Positions 10,355 to 20,211 of a stretch of 64,000 bases of DNA are shown here, one piece after another; position 1 is the stretch's first letter; each line of letters begins with the position of its first letter. Source of the DNA: Paramyrothecium sp. XJ0827 (lineage: Eukaryota; Ascomycota; Sordariomycetes; Hypocreales; Stachybotryaceae); contig JAJFPB010000006.1 of NCBI GenBank assembly GCA_020881915.1, positions 310,001-374,000 on the forward strand. The letters are read 5' to 3'. The notes beneath the pieces are model-generated. The model ran no database searches and was not told the DNA's origin. It worked only from the letters and a program-made list of their open reading frames with translations. The translations under genes and the position numbers were made by a program.

Positions 10355-11167
10355 TCATTTCAGGAACATACCGCCATTGACATGGAGGACCGTTCCCGTA
10401 ACAAAGTGGTCCTTCATCAACGACAAATACGCCTCCGCCAAATCCTCTGGGTCTCCAATCCTGCCCAACACTGATGCGTTCTTCAACATGGTCCTCGCAG
10501 CATCAAAATCCGCACAATCCTTTCCAAACTTCATGTTCTCAAACAACGAATCAAGCACTGCAGTCTGTACTGCCCCAGGGGAAACAAGATTGACTCTCAC
10601 AGGACTCAGGTCGACTGCAAGCCCCCTCGCAAGAGAATTCTTAGCCCCACCAATGGTTGCCAAGACACTCATTCCCGGCGGCGGCTTGTCTGCAGACGCT
10701 CCGCCGGTCAAGGTAAGAGAAGAGGTATGCTCCTTTTTGAGATACTTGGCAGCTACTTTGGCGAGGATAATACTTCCAATAATGCGCGAACTGGTGGCTT
10801 CTGCGATGCGCTTCGGCGTAACTTCTTGTAGCGTGAGCGAGTGGATGTTCTCGCCCGCCGTCTCAACAACATGATCGACAAGATCTGTTCCGTATTGGGT
10901 GACAAAATCGAAGAGTTTCGTGATGCTGGTCTCAGATTCTTCACCGTGAAGGTTCACCACGTGGCCTCGAATTCGATCCTTTGCGTCGGGGTAAGATGTC
11001 GCAAGTCTCTCAACCGCGTCGTCGACCCTTTCCTGGCTTCGGCTTGCGACTACCACGCATGCGCCGAACTCAACGCTGGCTTCCGCAACAGCGAAACCAA
11101 TTCCAGATGTCCCGCCGACGACGAGGACGGAATCGCCTTCGAGCTTGTTGACGTATTTCGGCGACAT
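10355..11167 (-). CDS. Short-chain dehydrogenase/reductase with atypical active site
   Basis: A single exon of 270 residues, the usual SDR length. The nucleotide-binding motif is VGGTSGIG near residue 17-24, and an adenine-side arginine is present in ASRSQERVD. The segment that should carry the catalytic Ser and Tyr-x3-Lys reads TLTGGASADKPPPGMSVLAT then IGGAKNSLARGLAVDLSPVR: the Tyr is absent, although a Lys sits at the position expected before SLARGLAVDL. The canonical NNAG is replaced by VETAGEN. A sub-group of fungal SDRs shares this W/M-S-V-x-A substitution, so the gene need not be dead, but the reaction is unknown. The C-terminal VTGTVLHVNGG motif is intact. There are no frameshifts. 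Confidence 0.82.
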   Translation of the reverse strand: MSPKYVNKLEGDSVLVVGGTSGIGFAVAEASVEFGACVVVASRSQERVDDAVERLATSYPDAKDRIRGHVVNLHGEESETSITKLFDFVTQYGTDLVDHVVETAGENIHSLTLQEVTPKRIAEATSSRIIGSIILAKVAAKYLKKEHTSSLTLTGGASADKPPPGMSVLATIGGAKNSLARGLAVDLSPVRVNLVSPGAVQTAVLDSLFENMKFGKDCADFDAARTMLKNASVLGRIGDPEDLAEAYLSLMKDHFVTGTVLHVNGGMFLK

Positions 11168-11387
11168 TTCGTGTAAGTAGGTGCGCGACTTGAAGAAACG
11201 GGTGCGGAGTAAAAGTAATAGTATAAGGAAGCTTGCTGACCCTAGTAGGCGTGATTGGCTTCTAGTCTGATTTCCCTCGCTTCTTGAAGGTTTGCAGTGA
11301 GGGATGGAGGTATATATGGCTAGAAGCTAGGACGTCTCGCTTCGACAAATTACTACGTCACTTTTGACCTAATGGTACTAGGAAGCT

Positions 11388-11455
11388 AGTCTCTTAGCCC
11401 CGGATCGGGTCTGTCGTCACACCCGAAGGTTGACTTATCTCCAGTAACCCGCAGG
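11388..11455 (-). repeat. 70-bp dispersed repeat, unit C
   Basis: Reverse-complement relative of 5860..5936, about 85 bp from unit B in the same orientation. Carries ACTTATCTCCAGTA (complement of TACTGGAGATAAGT). Confidence 0.6.
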
Positions 11456-11538
11456 AGATATTAGTATCGTCGGACGAAAACTTACGTCGTGCCTTCGAAA
11501 TGAAGTCTCGTCCTACTATGAAAACTACGGATATAATG

Positions 11539-11605
11539 GTCTCCTAACTCCGGGCCGGGCCCGTCGTCGCAGCCGAAGCTTCACTTATCTCCAGTACTCC
11601 GCCGG
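11539..11605 (-). repeat. 70-bp dispersed repeat, unit B
   Basis: Starts GTCTCCTAACTCCGGG and ends near CTCCGCCGG, the reverse complement of the ends of unit A. Forms a direct pair with unit C. Confidence 0.6.
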
Positions 11606-11973
11606 CTGTTAGGCCTCGACTTGGTAATCCCTGTGTTTGTGGGTTTGAACAGTCTTTTGTGCGGAGGCGGATGGGAACGTGGTGGAGGAGGACATCATGC
11701 TGACTGCCCAACACTTGCCAGCACCTCCCTCCACTGATGGCTACCATCATCATATCAATACTACAGCATAAAAAGGTCATCGAATCACCTGTGGAGCCTG
11801 AAAAGTTTGCCAAATCCCACAACGACGAGTCACCCGACAGAACGATGTCATCTCCCACATGAAGCAAGCACCATACATTATTTCCAGCAACCGTGACTGT
11901 CGGTCGACAACGGGCTTTGTCATGTGACATGACATAAAAACGTCGTATTCACGTCAAGCTGTGCGGAACCTCT
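11606..11973. other. No gene recognised
   Basis: One unsupported open frame crosses it on the minus strand (11544..11930). No splice signals or domains are seen. It is the 3' flank of the next gene. Confidence 0.35.
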
Positions 11974-12765
11974 TTACCATGAAATCGGCCCCTCTGTGTT
12001 GACGTAGGTACCTGTCTTTCCGTCCTCCCCCAAAGTAGCGAGGTGGCAAACTATCTCAGCCCCAGTCTCTGGCGTGTCTGTTCCTCTGTAACCATTCAGG
12101 TTCGTAGCACAGTACCCTGGGCAGCAACAATTAAACTTCCAGCTCTTGTCGTCTTCGTACGTAACTACATACTGAACGCAAAGCGCGTTTACGGCTGTCT
12201 TGCTGACAGCATAAGCAGGCGCCTTGAAAGCCCGAACAAAGCTGCCTGGAGTCGACCAATTGGAGATGCTCCCCACTCCCGAAGAGACAAAGACAATCCT
12301 CTTGGTCCCTTGAGATCTAGCGAGAAGTGGTAGGAACCTTTCGGTAACCGACATGGTTCCTATAACGTTCGTGGCGAGTACCGTCTCGTATTCGGCGCAA
12401 ATCGATTTCGATGGAGGCACTGCTCTGGCAATCCCAGCGTTGTTGATCAGAACATCAAGGTGTCCAAATTTTCTATCGTATGACCCATGTGAGCTACGTT
12501 TTGTCTCCCGGACGCAGGGGTTGAGATTACCTCTCGACATACTAGACAACAGCATCGATAGACTCAAGAGAGGTGATCTCCATGACATGAGCTTCGACCG
12601 CCAAGCCCAGGTCCTGCAAGGATTTTGCCTTGGCCTTCACATCGTCTTCGCGTCTTCCCGTCATAATGACGTAGTATTCATACTCTGACGCAAGCTTCTG
12701 GGAGATTGCAAGCCCAATGCCTTGGTTGCTCCAGTAACGACTGCGAGAGACTTATCAGACGCCAT
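11974..12765 (-). pseudogene. Classical SDR oxidoreductase with one frameshift
   Basis: The C-terminal two thirds is a clear classical SDR: NNAG in DVLINNAGIARA, the catalytic serine in IVFVSSGVGSISN, then Y-x3-K in APAYAVSKTAVNAL and the CCPGYCATNLN loop. The N-terminal exon starts at ATG 12765 and codes the first beta strand (LAVVTGATK). In the glycine-rich motif one G is missing at about 12719-12721, so TGxxKGIG is shifted; the downstream frame is then good through VIMTGRREDDVKAKAK. An intron with a GTATGT donor and a CGTAG acceptor (about 49 nt, near 12500-12550) restores the frame to the C-terminal exon. Apart from this one base the gene is complete. A downstream start would lose the cofactor site. 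This is either a recent null or a sequence error. Confidence 0.72.
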
Positions 12766-13849
12766 GGTATTCTGTTAAGGCGGGGGAATCTGAGTTGCGA
12801 GGTGAAGCTTAGATGAACTGAACAAAATATTGTTTCTGGAGAGCGTCTCCTAAGTGTCATTGCGTTTATTTTCCTCCACGAGGCCCTTTTTATCCATTTT
12901 GGTGGATACCATTTCCGGCGTAATCTAGCTTTAGCCGTACGAACATCTGAACCCGGATTTAAGAACAGTAGCCGAATGTATGAAAGCTAGGAGCCGGTAA
13001 TACCATTAAATCCGGTCCATTATTCGTTACTAGACATTAAGGACATACACCATCCTTGAAGAACCGCGAACGGCCCAACTTCTCGCCTTGTTGGGGAATG
13101 AGCCTCTTAACGCGAAGTCAACAGGACTGTTGGTCAGTCTTTTGAGGCAAAGTAAAAATAGACCCGGCTGCTACTTCGTGCACATTCAGATTACAAGTTA
13201 CACAGCTGCTTCCAGCCTACTGCCTGACTGATAAGAAAAACTTGTCGATGTGCGAGATGCTGGTTGGCCAGTGTCTGATGGGCGCTACGAGCCTCTCGAA
13301 GCAGAAGCACACGCCCTGATTGTGGAGTCGAAAAGGGGAAGAGGGAGAGTGATGCTGGCAATGAGGCGGCTACACGGACAGGGAGCCGTGATGGCAGAGA
13401 GAGTAGAATTATCGAGTGAACCAGCGTCGTCGAGCGTGACGAGCAAGTGGAGTGACGAAAAGTACCTGGATGGTCGACCGTTGTTCCGTCACAATCAGGA
13501 CCGGGCATGAATGACAACGGTGTCCAAGACCTAACTAATACCCATTTTTCGTTTTGAATTCCGAATACCTAGGTTCTTTCAATACGCCAATGGATCAATA
13601 TGGCTCCTCACAATTACAAGGCCTTATTGAAGAGCGTTCGCACTCTATCACGATCAGCCGTCACTTATTCCGGCGCCCATTGTATGGCTATATGTAAAGA
13701 TCTTGTATTGGAATACGACAGTTTCAATTCCATATGCCAACTGTTGAACCGTGCCTCAGGTGTACTTCTACTTCGAGGGCTCATTTCAGACATCATATGT
13801 GTAGTCGAGGCAAGGTTTGAGCGCCAACGGCGACCAAATCCTTCTATGT
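12766..13849. other. No gene recognised
   Basis: Upstream region of the SDR and 3' flank of the next MDR gene. Open frames of about 90-110 codons on both strands overlap one another and lack domains. Confidence 0.35.
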
Positions 13850-14950
13850 CTACTCCTCGGCTATAGAAACAACGACCTTGCCAACATGCCTTTGGTCCCA
13901 GAGATATTTATAAGCTTCCCTCAGTTCCTCCAATGCAAACTTTTTCTCATCCACCACCGGTTTGATTTTGTTTACTTCAATAGCTTTGCACATATCCTCA
14001 AACTGCAACTTGGAGCCACAGATAGGCGTTCGTGCAGTGCATCCCTTGACCCAGGCCTGGCTCATAGCCGGTTCCTCCCAACCACCCACAAAGCCGCAAA
14101 TCGAAAGCATCCCGCCAATCTTCACGGCCTCCAGGGACTGCTGCATGGTCAGTCCAGCGCTAACCACTGTGACGTGATCAACACCTGCTTCGCCGGCCGT
14201 GAAACGTCTTGCAGTTTGGCCCCAGTTGGGATCCTCTTTGTAGTTGATGGTATGATGAACACCCATCTTCTTCAACTGCTCGATTTTGGCATTCGATGAC
14301 GTGGTTGCGATAACGGTTGCCCCAGCAGCCAGAGCGAATTGAATGATGAACATCGAGACTCCTCCAGTTCCTTGCGTGAGAATGCTGTCGCCCGGTCTGA
14401 CCGACATGTCCGAAAGGCCAAATAGAGTGCTCCAAGCTGTCAAGCCAGCACAAGGCAGAGTCGAGGCCTCGGAGAAGGTCAGACTGGGTGGCATGATGAC
14501 CATACCAGTCTCCTCAAAAATTCCGTATTCTCGCAAGACACCATCTACAGCGCCACCTAATGCGGAATGAATAGCTCGCTGCGTAACGATCCCACCGTGA
14601 TGCTCCTGGTGATACAACGTCACAACGTTATCCCCGACTTTGACAGAGGTTACCCTGGATCCAACAGCTACGACAACACCAGCGCCGTCGGAGCCAGGCA
14701 CAACTCCTTCGATGACCTTTAGAGGATACAGCCCCTAGATAGGTCAGCGAAAATGTGAATATTGCGTGCAGTGGAAACTCGCCTTGGCTATAAGCGGGTC
14801 ACGATAGTTGAGTGACGCGGCAATGAACTTGACCAAGACATCGCGGGGTTCTAACTCCGGCAGGGGCGCCGCATGCGTGAAGACCAGGCTTTCGAGTCCC
14901 TGGGTCCCCTGTACATTCCATTGCGCCGTTGTTCTGGGTAAGGGATCCAT
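13850..14950 (-). CDS. Zinc-free MDR reductase (quinone reductase-like)
   Basis: Complement of join(13850..14734, 14783..14950), 350 residues. The intron 14735..14782 begins with GCGAGT, a GC-AG intron; its GCTGAC branch and ATCTAG acceptor are ideal, and splicing restores the family motif across the junction (LIAK then GLYPLKV). Landmarks: SLNYRD, VVPGSDGAGVV, the cofactor loop GTGGVSMFIIQFALAAGA, and the C-terminal HVGKVVVSI. No zinc-ligand cysteines are present at the positions used by alcohol dehydrogenases, which places it with the so-called zinc-type-ADH-like and quinone oxidoreductases using NADPH. The substrate is unknown. The protein appears complete. Confidence 0.85.
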
Positions 14951-15282
14951 CTTGAAGCACTATGGAGAAGGACAAGGTGGTGAAATTTTGATCAGTAGCC
15001 TTGGGTTGGACAAGAGCACTGAGGGATACACTGGCTAAGTATTCGTTTCTCCTTGCTGTAACTAGTACTGAAAAGTTTTTAAAAACGATCGCCGATATGG
15101 AGAAGCAGCGGTGCCTCACACGTTTGCTTGGATGAGATAAAGTCGAGTACAATTACCAATCATCTCCGCCGGAGCCATCAAACATCACGATGAAGTCGCC
15201 CAGTTAGTGGCTTGCGGATCGTAGATCTTAGTCAAACGGGGTATAGGACACTGTTTGCCGATCCACAAATGTTAAACAGAAA
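14951..15282. other. Upstream region of the MDR gene
   Basis: No gene recognised; presumed promoter of the minus-strand MDR gene. Confidence 0.35.
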
Positions 15283-15432
15283 CCGCTTTCGTATTTAAAC
15301 CAGTAGGAGAAATGCATGGCCTTCCTCTGATTTGTAAACTCCGCCGATCTCCACGTAGGCCTGTAGGATCCGCTTTCGTATTTGAACCAGTAGGAGAAAT
15401 ACATGGCCTACTCTGATTTGTAAACTCCGCCG
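15283..15432 (+). repeat. 64-bp tandem duplication with short spacer
   Basis: Copy 1 at 15283..15346 and copy 2 at 15370..15432, both starting CCGCTTTCGTATTT and ending TTTGTAAACTCCGCCG. They differ by two A/G changes and one small indel. The 23-bp spacer is unrelated. Confidence 0.85.
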
Positions 15433-15615
15433 CAATGTCTATATTCACCAAGTATCGTTGAAGCTGTTCACCAATATGCGGTAAGATGACATCCGGGAAA
15501 TGTTCGACGCCCCGTCCTTTGCGGGCTCTGCCTTCTCTTGAATACCTTCGGGGACTTGCCATCGGTATGCTTTCTTCTCTACTGCCAGTTTATAGTACAT
15601 GTGAAAAGCAGCATG

Positions 15616-16241
15616 CTATGTCAAAAAGCATTGACTACCGCTTGTAGTATTGACAAGTGGAAGGAGCGAATCACGAAGAGATTTCGCTAAATCCTTCCAG
15701 GTTCTGAAAACTATCGCTACCCTCAACGGTAGACTCATAGCCGTAGATCATCACCCGTCCCATCCCTGAGGTGTCCTGGTCGTTGATCGTGAGATCATAC
15801 GGGAGTGCGTCACGAATCCACATGTGATTGCCACCTCTCTCTTCGAATGAACCGAAGGCATGACCACCAAGGCCTGACAGAGCGATGATACTGATTGGAG
15901 TCAATGCTATGCTCCTGTGTTGCGCAAACGGAACCTACTCAACACGATGGTCCCGCGGAGGCGGTGCGTATAGTGTGGTCATTCCGAGGAATTCATCGTC
16001 GATCGTGACAATTTTGAGGTCGAGAGGGCGTACTCGACGCTGGTAATCGTAACTGCGTGTGCGGTCGTGTAGAGTTGTTCGGAAAAATAATCGTGGCTGT
16101 TTGCGATCGGCCATGAATTTCGCGGGCCATCGAGCCGACGTGTGGGGTACCGGTGGGGCTAGTCTCCGCCGTCACGAAGGTCGTCAAGCGGTCGACGTCC
16201 CAATCTAGCGGGATACCACGAACACGGTAAGTTCGTGCCAT
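15616..16241 (-). pseudogene. N-terminal fragment of a fungal NLR/STAND-type protein
   Basis: Reading from 16241: an opening domain (TYRVRGIPLDWDVDRL, REIHGRSQTAT) and then, after a frameshift near 16080, FLGMTTLYAPPP and a spliced alpha/beta-hydrolase-like start, IIALSGLGGHAFGSF, WIRDALPYDL, RVMIYGYEST. The intron 15891..15938 has GTAGGT, a TTGACTC branch and a TCAG acceptor, and gives the expected V-D-I-I junction. A second frameshift (one extra G near 15687) follows FQNLE; the shifted frame continues DLAKSLRDSLLPLV to a stop at 15616. The order matches the N-terminal module of large fungal NACHT/ankyrin proteins, where it precedes a nucleotide-binding domain. That domain and the repeats are absent, so this is a truncated relic. 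The family call is from memory of such proteins. Confidence 0.68.
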
Positions 16242-16567
16242 TGATACTGGTAGCTGCCCGTTTTCGCGTGCGATCTAGCAAAAAAAATAAAAAAGATTGG
16301 TGAGCGGATGAAGATAACGGCAAGCGTGCGGGGTTGCCTTTCGTTTCTCCCGAGTCAGCAGCCTTGTGCGGCTGAGCTTTGCTGTTGCTGTCCAACCACA
16401 GACAGAAACTCTTTCCGTTTCACACGGTGCAGCCACACGTTCATGCCGGCTGGTCTGTGCGGAAAGAGACTCGCAACTGGCCAACCCGGCCATTCATTTC
16501 GGTCGCTATTACATTTTCGATCACAATGACCATAAATAGACTCAGGCTTGTGACACATGCCTCAGGT
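16242..16567. other. No gene recognised
   Basis: Upstream flank of the NLR-type fragment (TTTTTTGCTAG acceptor-like site at 16275-16286 on the minus strand) up to the hAT terminal repeat. Confidence 0.35.
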
Positions 16568-16586
16568 ATCCAGCGCTCATCATATG

Positions 16587-16626
16587 TCAATCAAATCAAC
16601 TTTGACCTCAAAGTTGATTTGATTGA
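16587..16626. repeat. 19-bp perfect palindrome at the hAT 1 end
   Basis: Arms 16587..16605 and 16608..16626 are exact reverse complements around a 2-nt loop (CC), built of TTGATTTGATTGA-type words. It overlaps the inner end of the left terminal repeat, where transposase binding sites usually lie. Confidence 0.85.
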
Positions 16627-16732
16627 TAGCCCTCGAGCTCAAAGTTGATTTGTTTGATTTGATTGATGTTCTATATCAATTCTATAGGTGGAGACCCCTA
16701 CGCGAAGTCCTCCCCCTCGTGCACACCAAAAG

Positions 16733-19374
16733 TCAGCTACCCACCCAGCTACCCAACTTTACTCCGCCCTGCCTGACCCAGTTCTTGAGGCACTGAACGT
16801 GTTCCAATGTATCCGAGCCCATCGAAAGCCTCTGAGACGTCAACGTCAGCTTCGCTAGGCTAAATTGCCTCTCACAATCGCTTGCCATCGCTGGAATAGC
16901 AAAGACATCCAGAGCAAAGCTGCTCAGTGAAGGAAACGAAGCCCTGTGGTCTCTCCACCATTGGATAGCATCCTGCGTATCCTGTGGCTCGAGACGGAGA
17001 TACCTTTCGAGCTCGCCGACACTGCCGCTCGTCGCAAACGCTTTCTTCGTCTTGCTGTTAATCCATTGAGTGTACTGATCATCCTCTTGGCCCATCGTCC
17101 TTGGCGCTGCGTCGTACTTCATTGTTTCTTCACACAGTCCCTGGTTCGCGTCGTACCAACGGGTAAAGTAATCCTTAATTCCAACTTTGGCATCACGAAC
17201 CCAGGCGAGTTGTTCCTCAGAGACCCAAGTGGCCTCCTAACCAGCTGATCCCGAACCTCGGATGAAGAATGATCGCTGCCGCAAACAAGGGAGATTCTCC
17301 GAGTTTGTCATAATACTCATTTAGCTTCTTCCACCCGTTGTTAATCGATGCCCGGATATAGGCTCGATGATCTGCTGGTAATGTGCTCTTTTGCGACGTC
17401 TCGGACGCTGATCGCTTCTCCGCCGTGGAATATTCAGCCCGAGAATGCAGCGGTAAGGCAGATTCTATGAATCTCGTGGGTTGGCTCCGCTGCGGTAGCG
17501 CGTAAACCTCATCTTCGTCAAAGCGGGCAGGGAGACGGCGTACGCGGCTTGGCCGGCTGTTGCGCTCACGGAAATTTGTCGGCGCCGTTGCAATCCGCTC
17601 CGCGGCATCCAGATGAGTTTCACCCACTGTCTCCGCCGCAACTTCACTATAGAAGACTTTCCAGTCCTCAAAGTGCTCCAGTAGATATTCCATTCCTATC
17701 AACACCTCCCATAGGCGTCCATGGCTGTCGCCTTTACCCCAGCCTTGCGTCCGCATCGTCTGAAGGTATATAGGTTTGAGAATCTCGTTCACTTCGCCAA
17801 GAACCCGCCAGTCTTCGCTGGACAATATGTCATCCGCCGGGATACGTCTTGCTTCGTCTTCCTCCTCTTGAATCGCAAAGAGAAATGCCCTGATGTCTGT
17901 CTGCTTTCGCAAAGCCCTCTCAATCATCATGTACGTTGAGTTCCACCGCGTTTCGTTGTTCATGACAACCTCGAGCTCGGCCGTGGATTCCTCGCAGAGC
18001 CGATATCCCTCGTAATCCTGCTCCCGGGCAATTCGCTTGAACTGTTCACTCCGCTGCGGCGACGAACGGATAAACTTGACAATATTGCGGAGCTTACCAA
18101 TGGGGCCCTTTGTGCGCCAATGATCCAGGTCCTGCTCAATAAGGCCGCGCATGCTGTTGATGTCAGACTCCAGCTCGAACGAGTCGGCGTCTTTGCCAAA
18201 GAGAAAGGCTCGCGCGACGAGATTGAGCGTGTGCCCATATAGCATCGCATCCGGCGGGCCTTTATATCAACAGACCTCATCGATGGATCGAGCTTCTGGT
18301 ACATGTGGTACAGACAAGTATCGTTTGCCGCCATGTTATCAGAGATGGCACAGCCAACTCGCCCCTCAATCTCCCATTCGTGGACGATGTCGACCAGAGA
18401 ACCGGCAAGGTTCTCGCCACTATGAGCACCAGATTGACGACGCAAAGCCAGAAGACGGGATTGCTGATGCCCCTGTTGATCGATAAAGTGCGCAAATACA
18501 GCCATGATTGCAAAGCGATTCGGTGACGTCCAGAGATCGAAGCTAATGTGCACCGCTGTCAAGGCGTTACAGAGCTCTGCCTTGATGGTATCTCGCTTCG
18601 CTTCAAAGAGCCGGTGTATCTCTCTAGTGACAGAGCTACCACTCCACGCCATCTGGACCACTAAATCGCTGTCGAAATGGTTGAAGATCTTCCGAAGGAA
18701 GCTGTGCTCGAAGATGGTGAATGGCACATCGCTATCAATGACGAACCCAACGCTTAGTTCTTGTATGGCTCTTATTTTCGCTTTTGGTATGACGCTCTGT
18801 TCAAGCCGGCGCCTTTTGGGTGTTGCACCAGAATAAATATCAATGGCGCTTTCATCACCAGGACTTGGCTCACTAGACTGGCTGGCTGGGGTGATCCGGT
18901 GAGCTCTATGCAGGTCGATCAGCTGCTGGGTATCCTGTGAACAATATTGAACGGGACAGGTACATGCTTTCGGAGATGATCTGCTGCGGAAGACGTGGCT
19001 TGCACCGAGAAGAACTCCGCTGCGCCTTTCATGTCACATCGATTGCAGCACCAGACATGACCTATCGGTTGATCCTGATAGTTCAGTTCGACAAGGAAGG
19101 TCCCGTGCGACCTAATCCAGCTCTTCCTGCCCTTTGCACCTTTTCGAGCCAGCGAATCCTCTTGGATGAAGCGACGGTTCTTCTAGGTAATCTTGGGCAG
19201 ATCTTCAATAGTCGGGTTAGGAGGTAAAGCTGCAACGGCTGCCTCTTCCAACTGTTTGGCAACCGTCTTAGGCTGAGACAATCGTGAGAAGACGGAAGAG
19301 GGAGGTGTGGGGCAAGGCGTCAAAGTTGCTGGCGGAAAGCCAGCTGGCGATGGGGAGAGCGGCGAATTCGACAT
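16733..19374 (-). pseudogene. hAT transposase, frameshifted
   Basis: Pieces in order from 19374: a Ser/Pro-rich leader, a BED-type zinc finger region (HVWCCNRCDM with a downstream HLRKH), the catalytic core start (ISFDLWTSPNRFAIM; CAISDNMAANDTCLY), the LNLVARAFLFGKDADSFE block, the MNNETRWNSTYMMIERAL block, a long linker, ASINNGWKKLNEYYDKLG, and the C-terminal dimerisation domain (FPSLSSFALDVFAIPAMASD, then CERQFS). At least four frame changes separate them: near 19190, between about 18800 and 18950, near 18240 and near 17230. Between the last two blocks the shifted frame reads ATWVSEEQLAWVRDAKVG, so little sequence is lost. The element cannot code an active enzyme as read. Confidence 0.85.
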
Positions 19375-19759
19375 TTTGCTGATGAAATCCAAAAAAAAAA
19401 AAAGCATATGTAGAGAGGGGCTGTTTTGGTGGCGCAACATGGTTGGGAAACGCGTTCCAGATTGCATACGCGTGGTGGGGTTACGCGTTAGAATACGATA
19501 GTAGGTACTTGGTTTTGGTGCTGAGTCACAGCTATTAGAAAGTAGACCTCCATCTGTAACTATCTGGTATAGGGTAGTGGTCCGGGAAGACTTGAATTTT
19601 GCCTCGATATTAGACGATCGCATGATACATTTGTAATATATCAATTATCTCAACTTTCGAAATGCATGATTTGATTTGATTGAAAGGAAGAATTCGACAA
19701 TTTGATTGATTTGATTGGGGTGATTGATTGATTGAGTTGACATATGATGAGCGCTGGAT

Positions 19760-20211
19760 GCCAACTACAGGGTTACAGTGTTCTCATGCGGCTGATCACG
19801 CCGAAGGGATCTAGCTAACAAGCTAGCAACAATTCTCGAAGCAAATCCGCATCACCTAGCGAGCCCGTAGACCTTTCTCACGCGACGGGGATGCGAGCGA
19901 CGCCACGCTGAACATTGGACGGGTCTTGGCTCGCAGCTCGGATGTTAGGACGGGTCCGCATATTGGCCAGAGTATGTCCCTTCTGGTGGTCCCGAAAGCT
20001 GGCTGTGCAATCACACATGCATTAGGAAGATTTATGCTTATTATGGTGTTATTTTATATGACTCTACTCAGATTAGCCTCTTTCTAGTTGATAGTTAACT
20101 GACCATGAGACCTTGACGGAGCTACCGTCGTCTAGTGGAAGCGGGTTGTAATAGACACCAAGAAACATCAAACCCACTGGCCCTTTGCCGGTCGTTAAAT
20201 ATACACTGGTA
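19760..20211. other. No gene recognised
   Basis: Right flank of hAT 1 and 3' flank of the protease relic. Confidence 0.4.

Larger units (their letters stand above)
16568..19759 (-). mobile_element. hAT transposon 1 (3.19 kb, dead)
   Basis: Perfect 23-bp terminal inverted repeats at 16568..16590 and 19737..19759; the outer ends read ATCCAGCGCTCATCATATG and its complement. Both sub-terminal zones are rich in TTGATTTGATTGA words. Inside is a minus-strand hAT transposase broken by frameshifts. I could not find a matching 8-bp target duplication in the flanks (CCTCAGGT against GCCAACTA), so the ends may have diverged or recombined. Confidence 0.88.

Noticed and set aside
10035..10874. 279-codon plus-strand open frame
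   Set aside because: It lies antisense to the SDR gene, whose minus-strand frame has clear family motifs; the plus-strand product has none.
11544..11930. 128-codon minus-strand frame
   Set aside because: Overlaps a dispersed repeat unit and has no recognisable motif.
16243..16660. Several 60-90-codon frames left of hAT 1
   Set aside because: Overlapping frames on both strands with no domain; one crosses the transposon end.
18151..18836. Plus-strand frames of 70-110 codons
   Set aside because: Antisense to the hAT 1 transposase relic.
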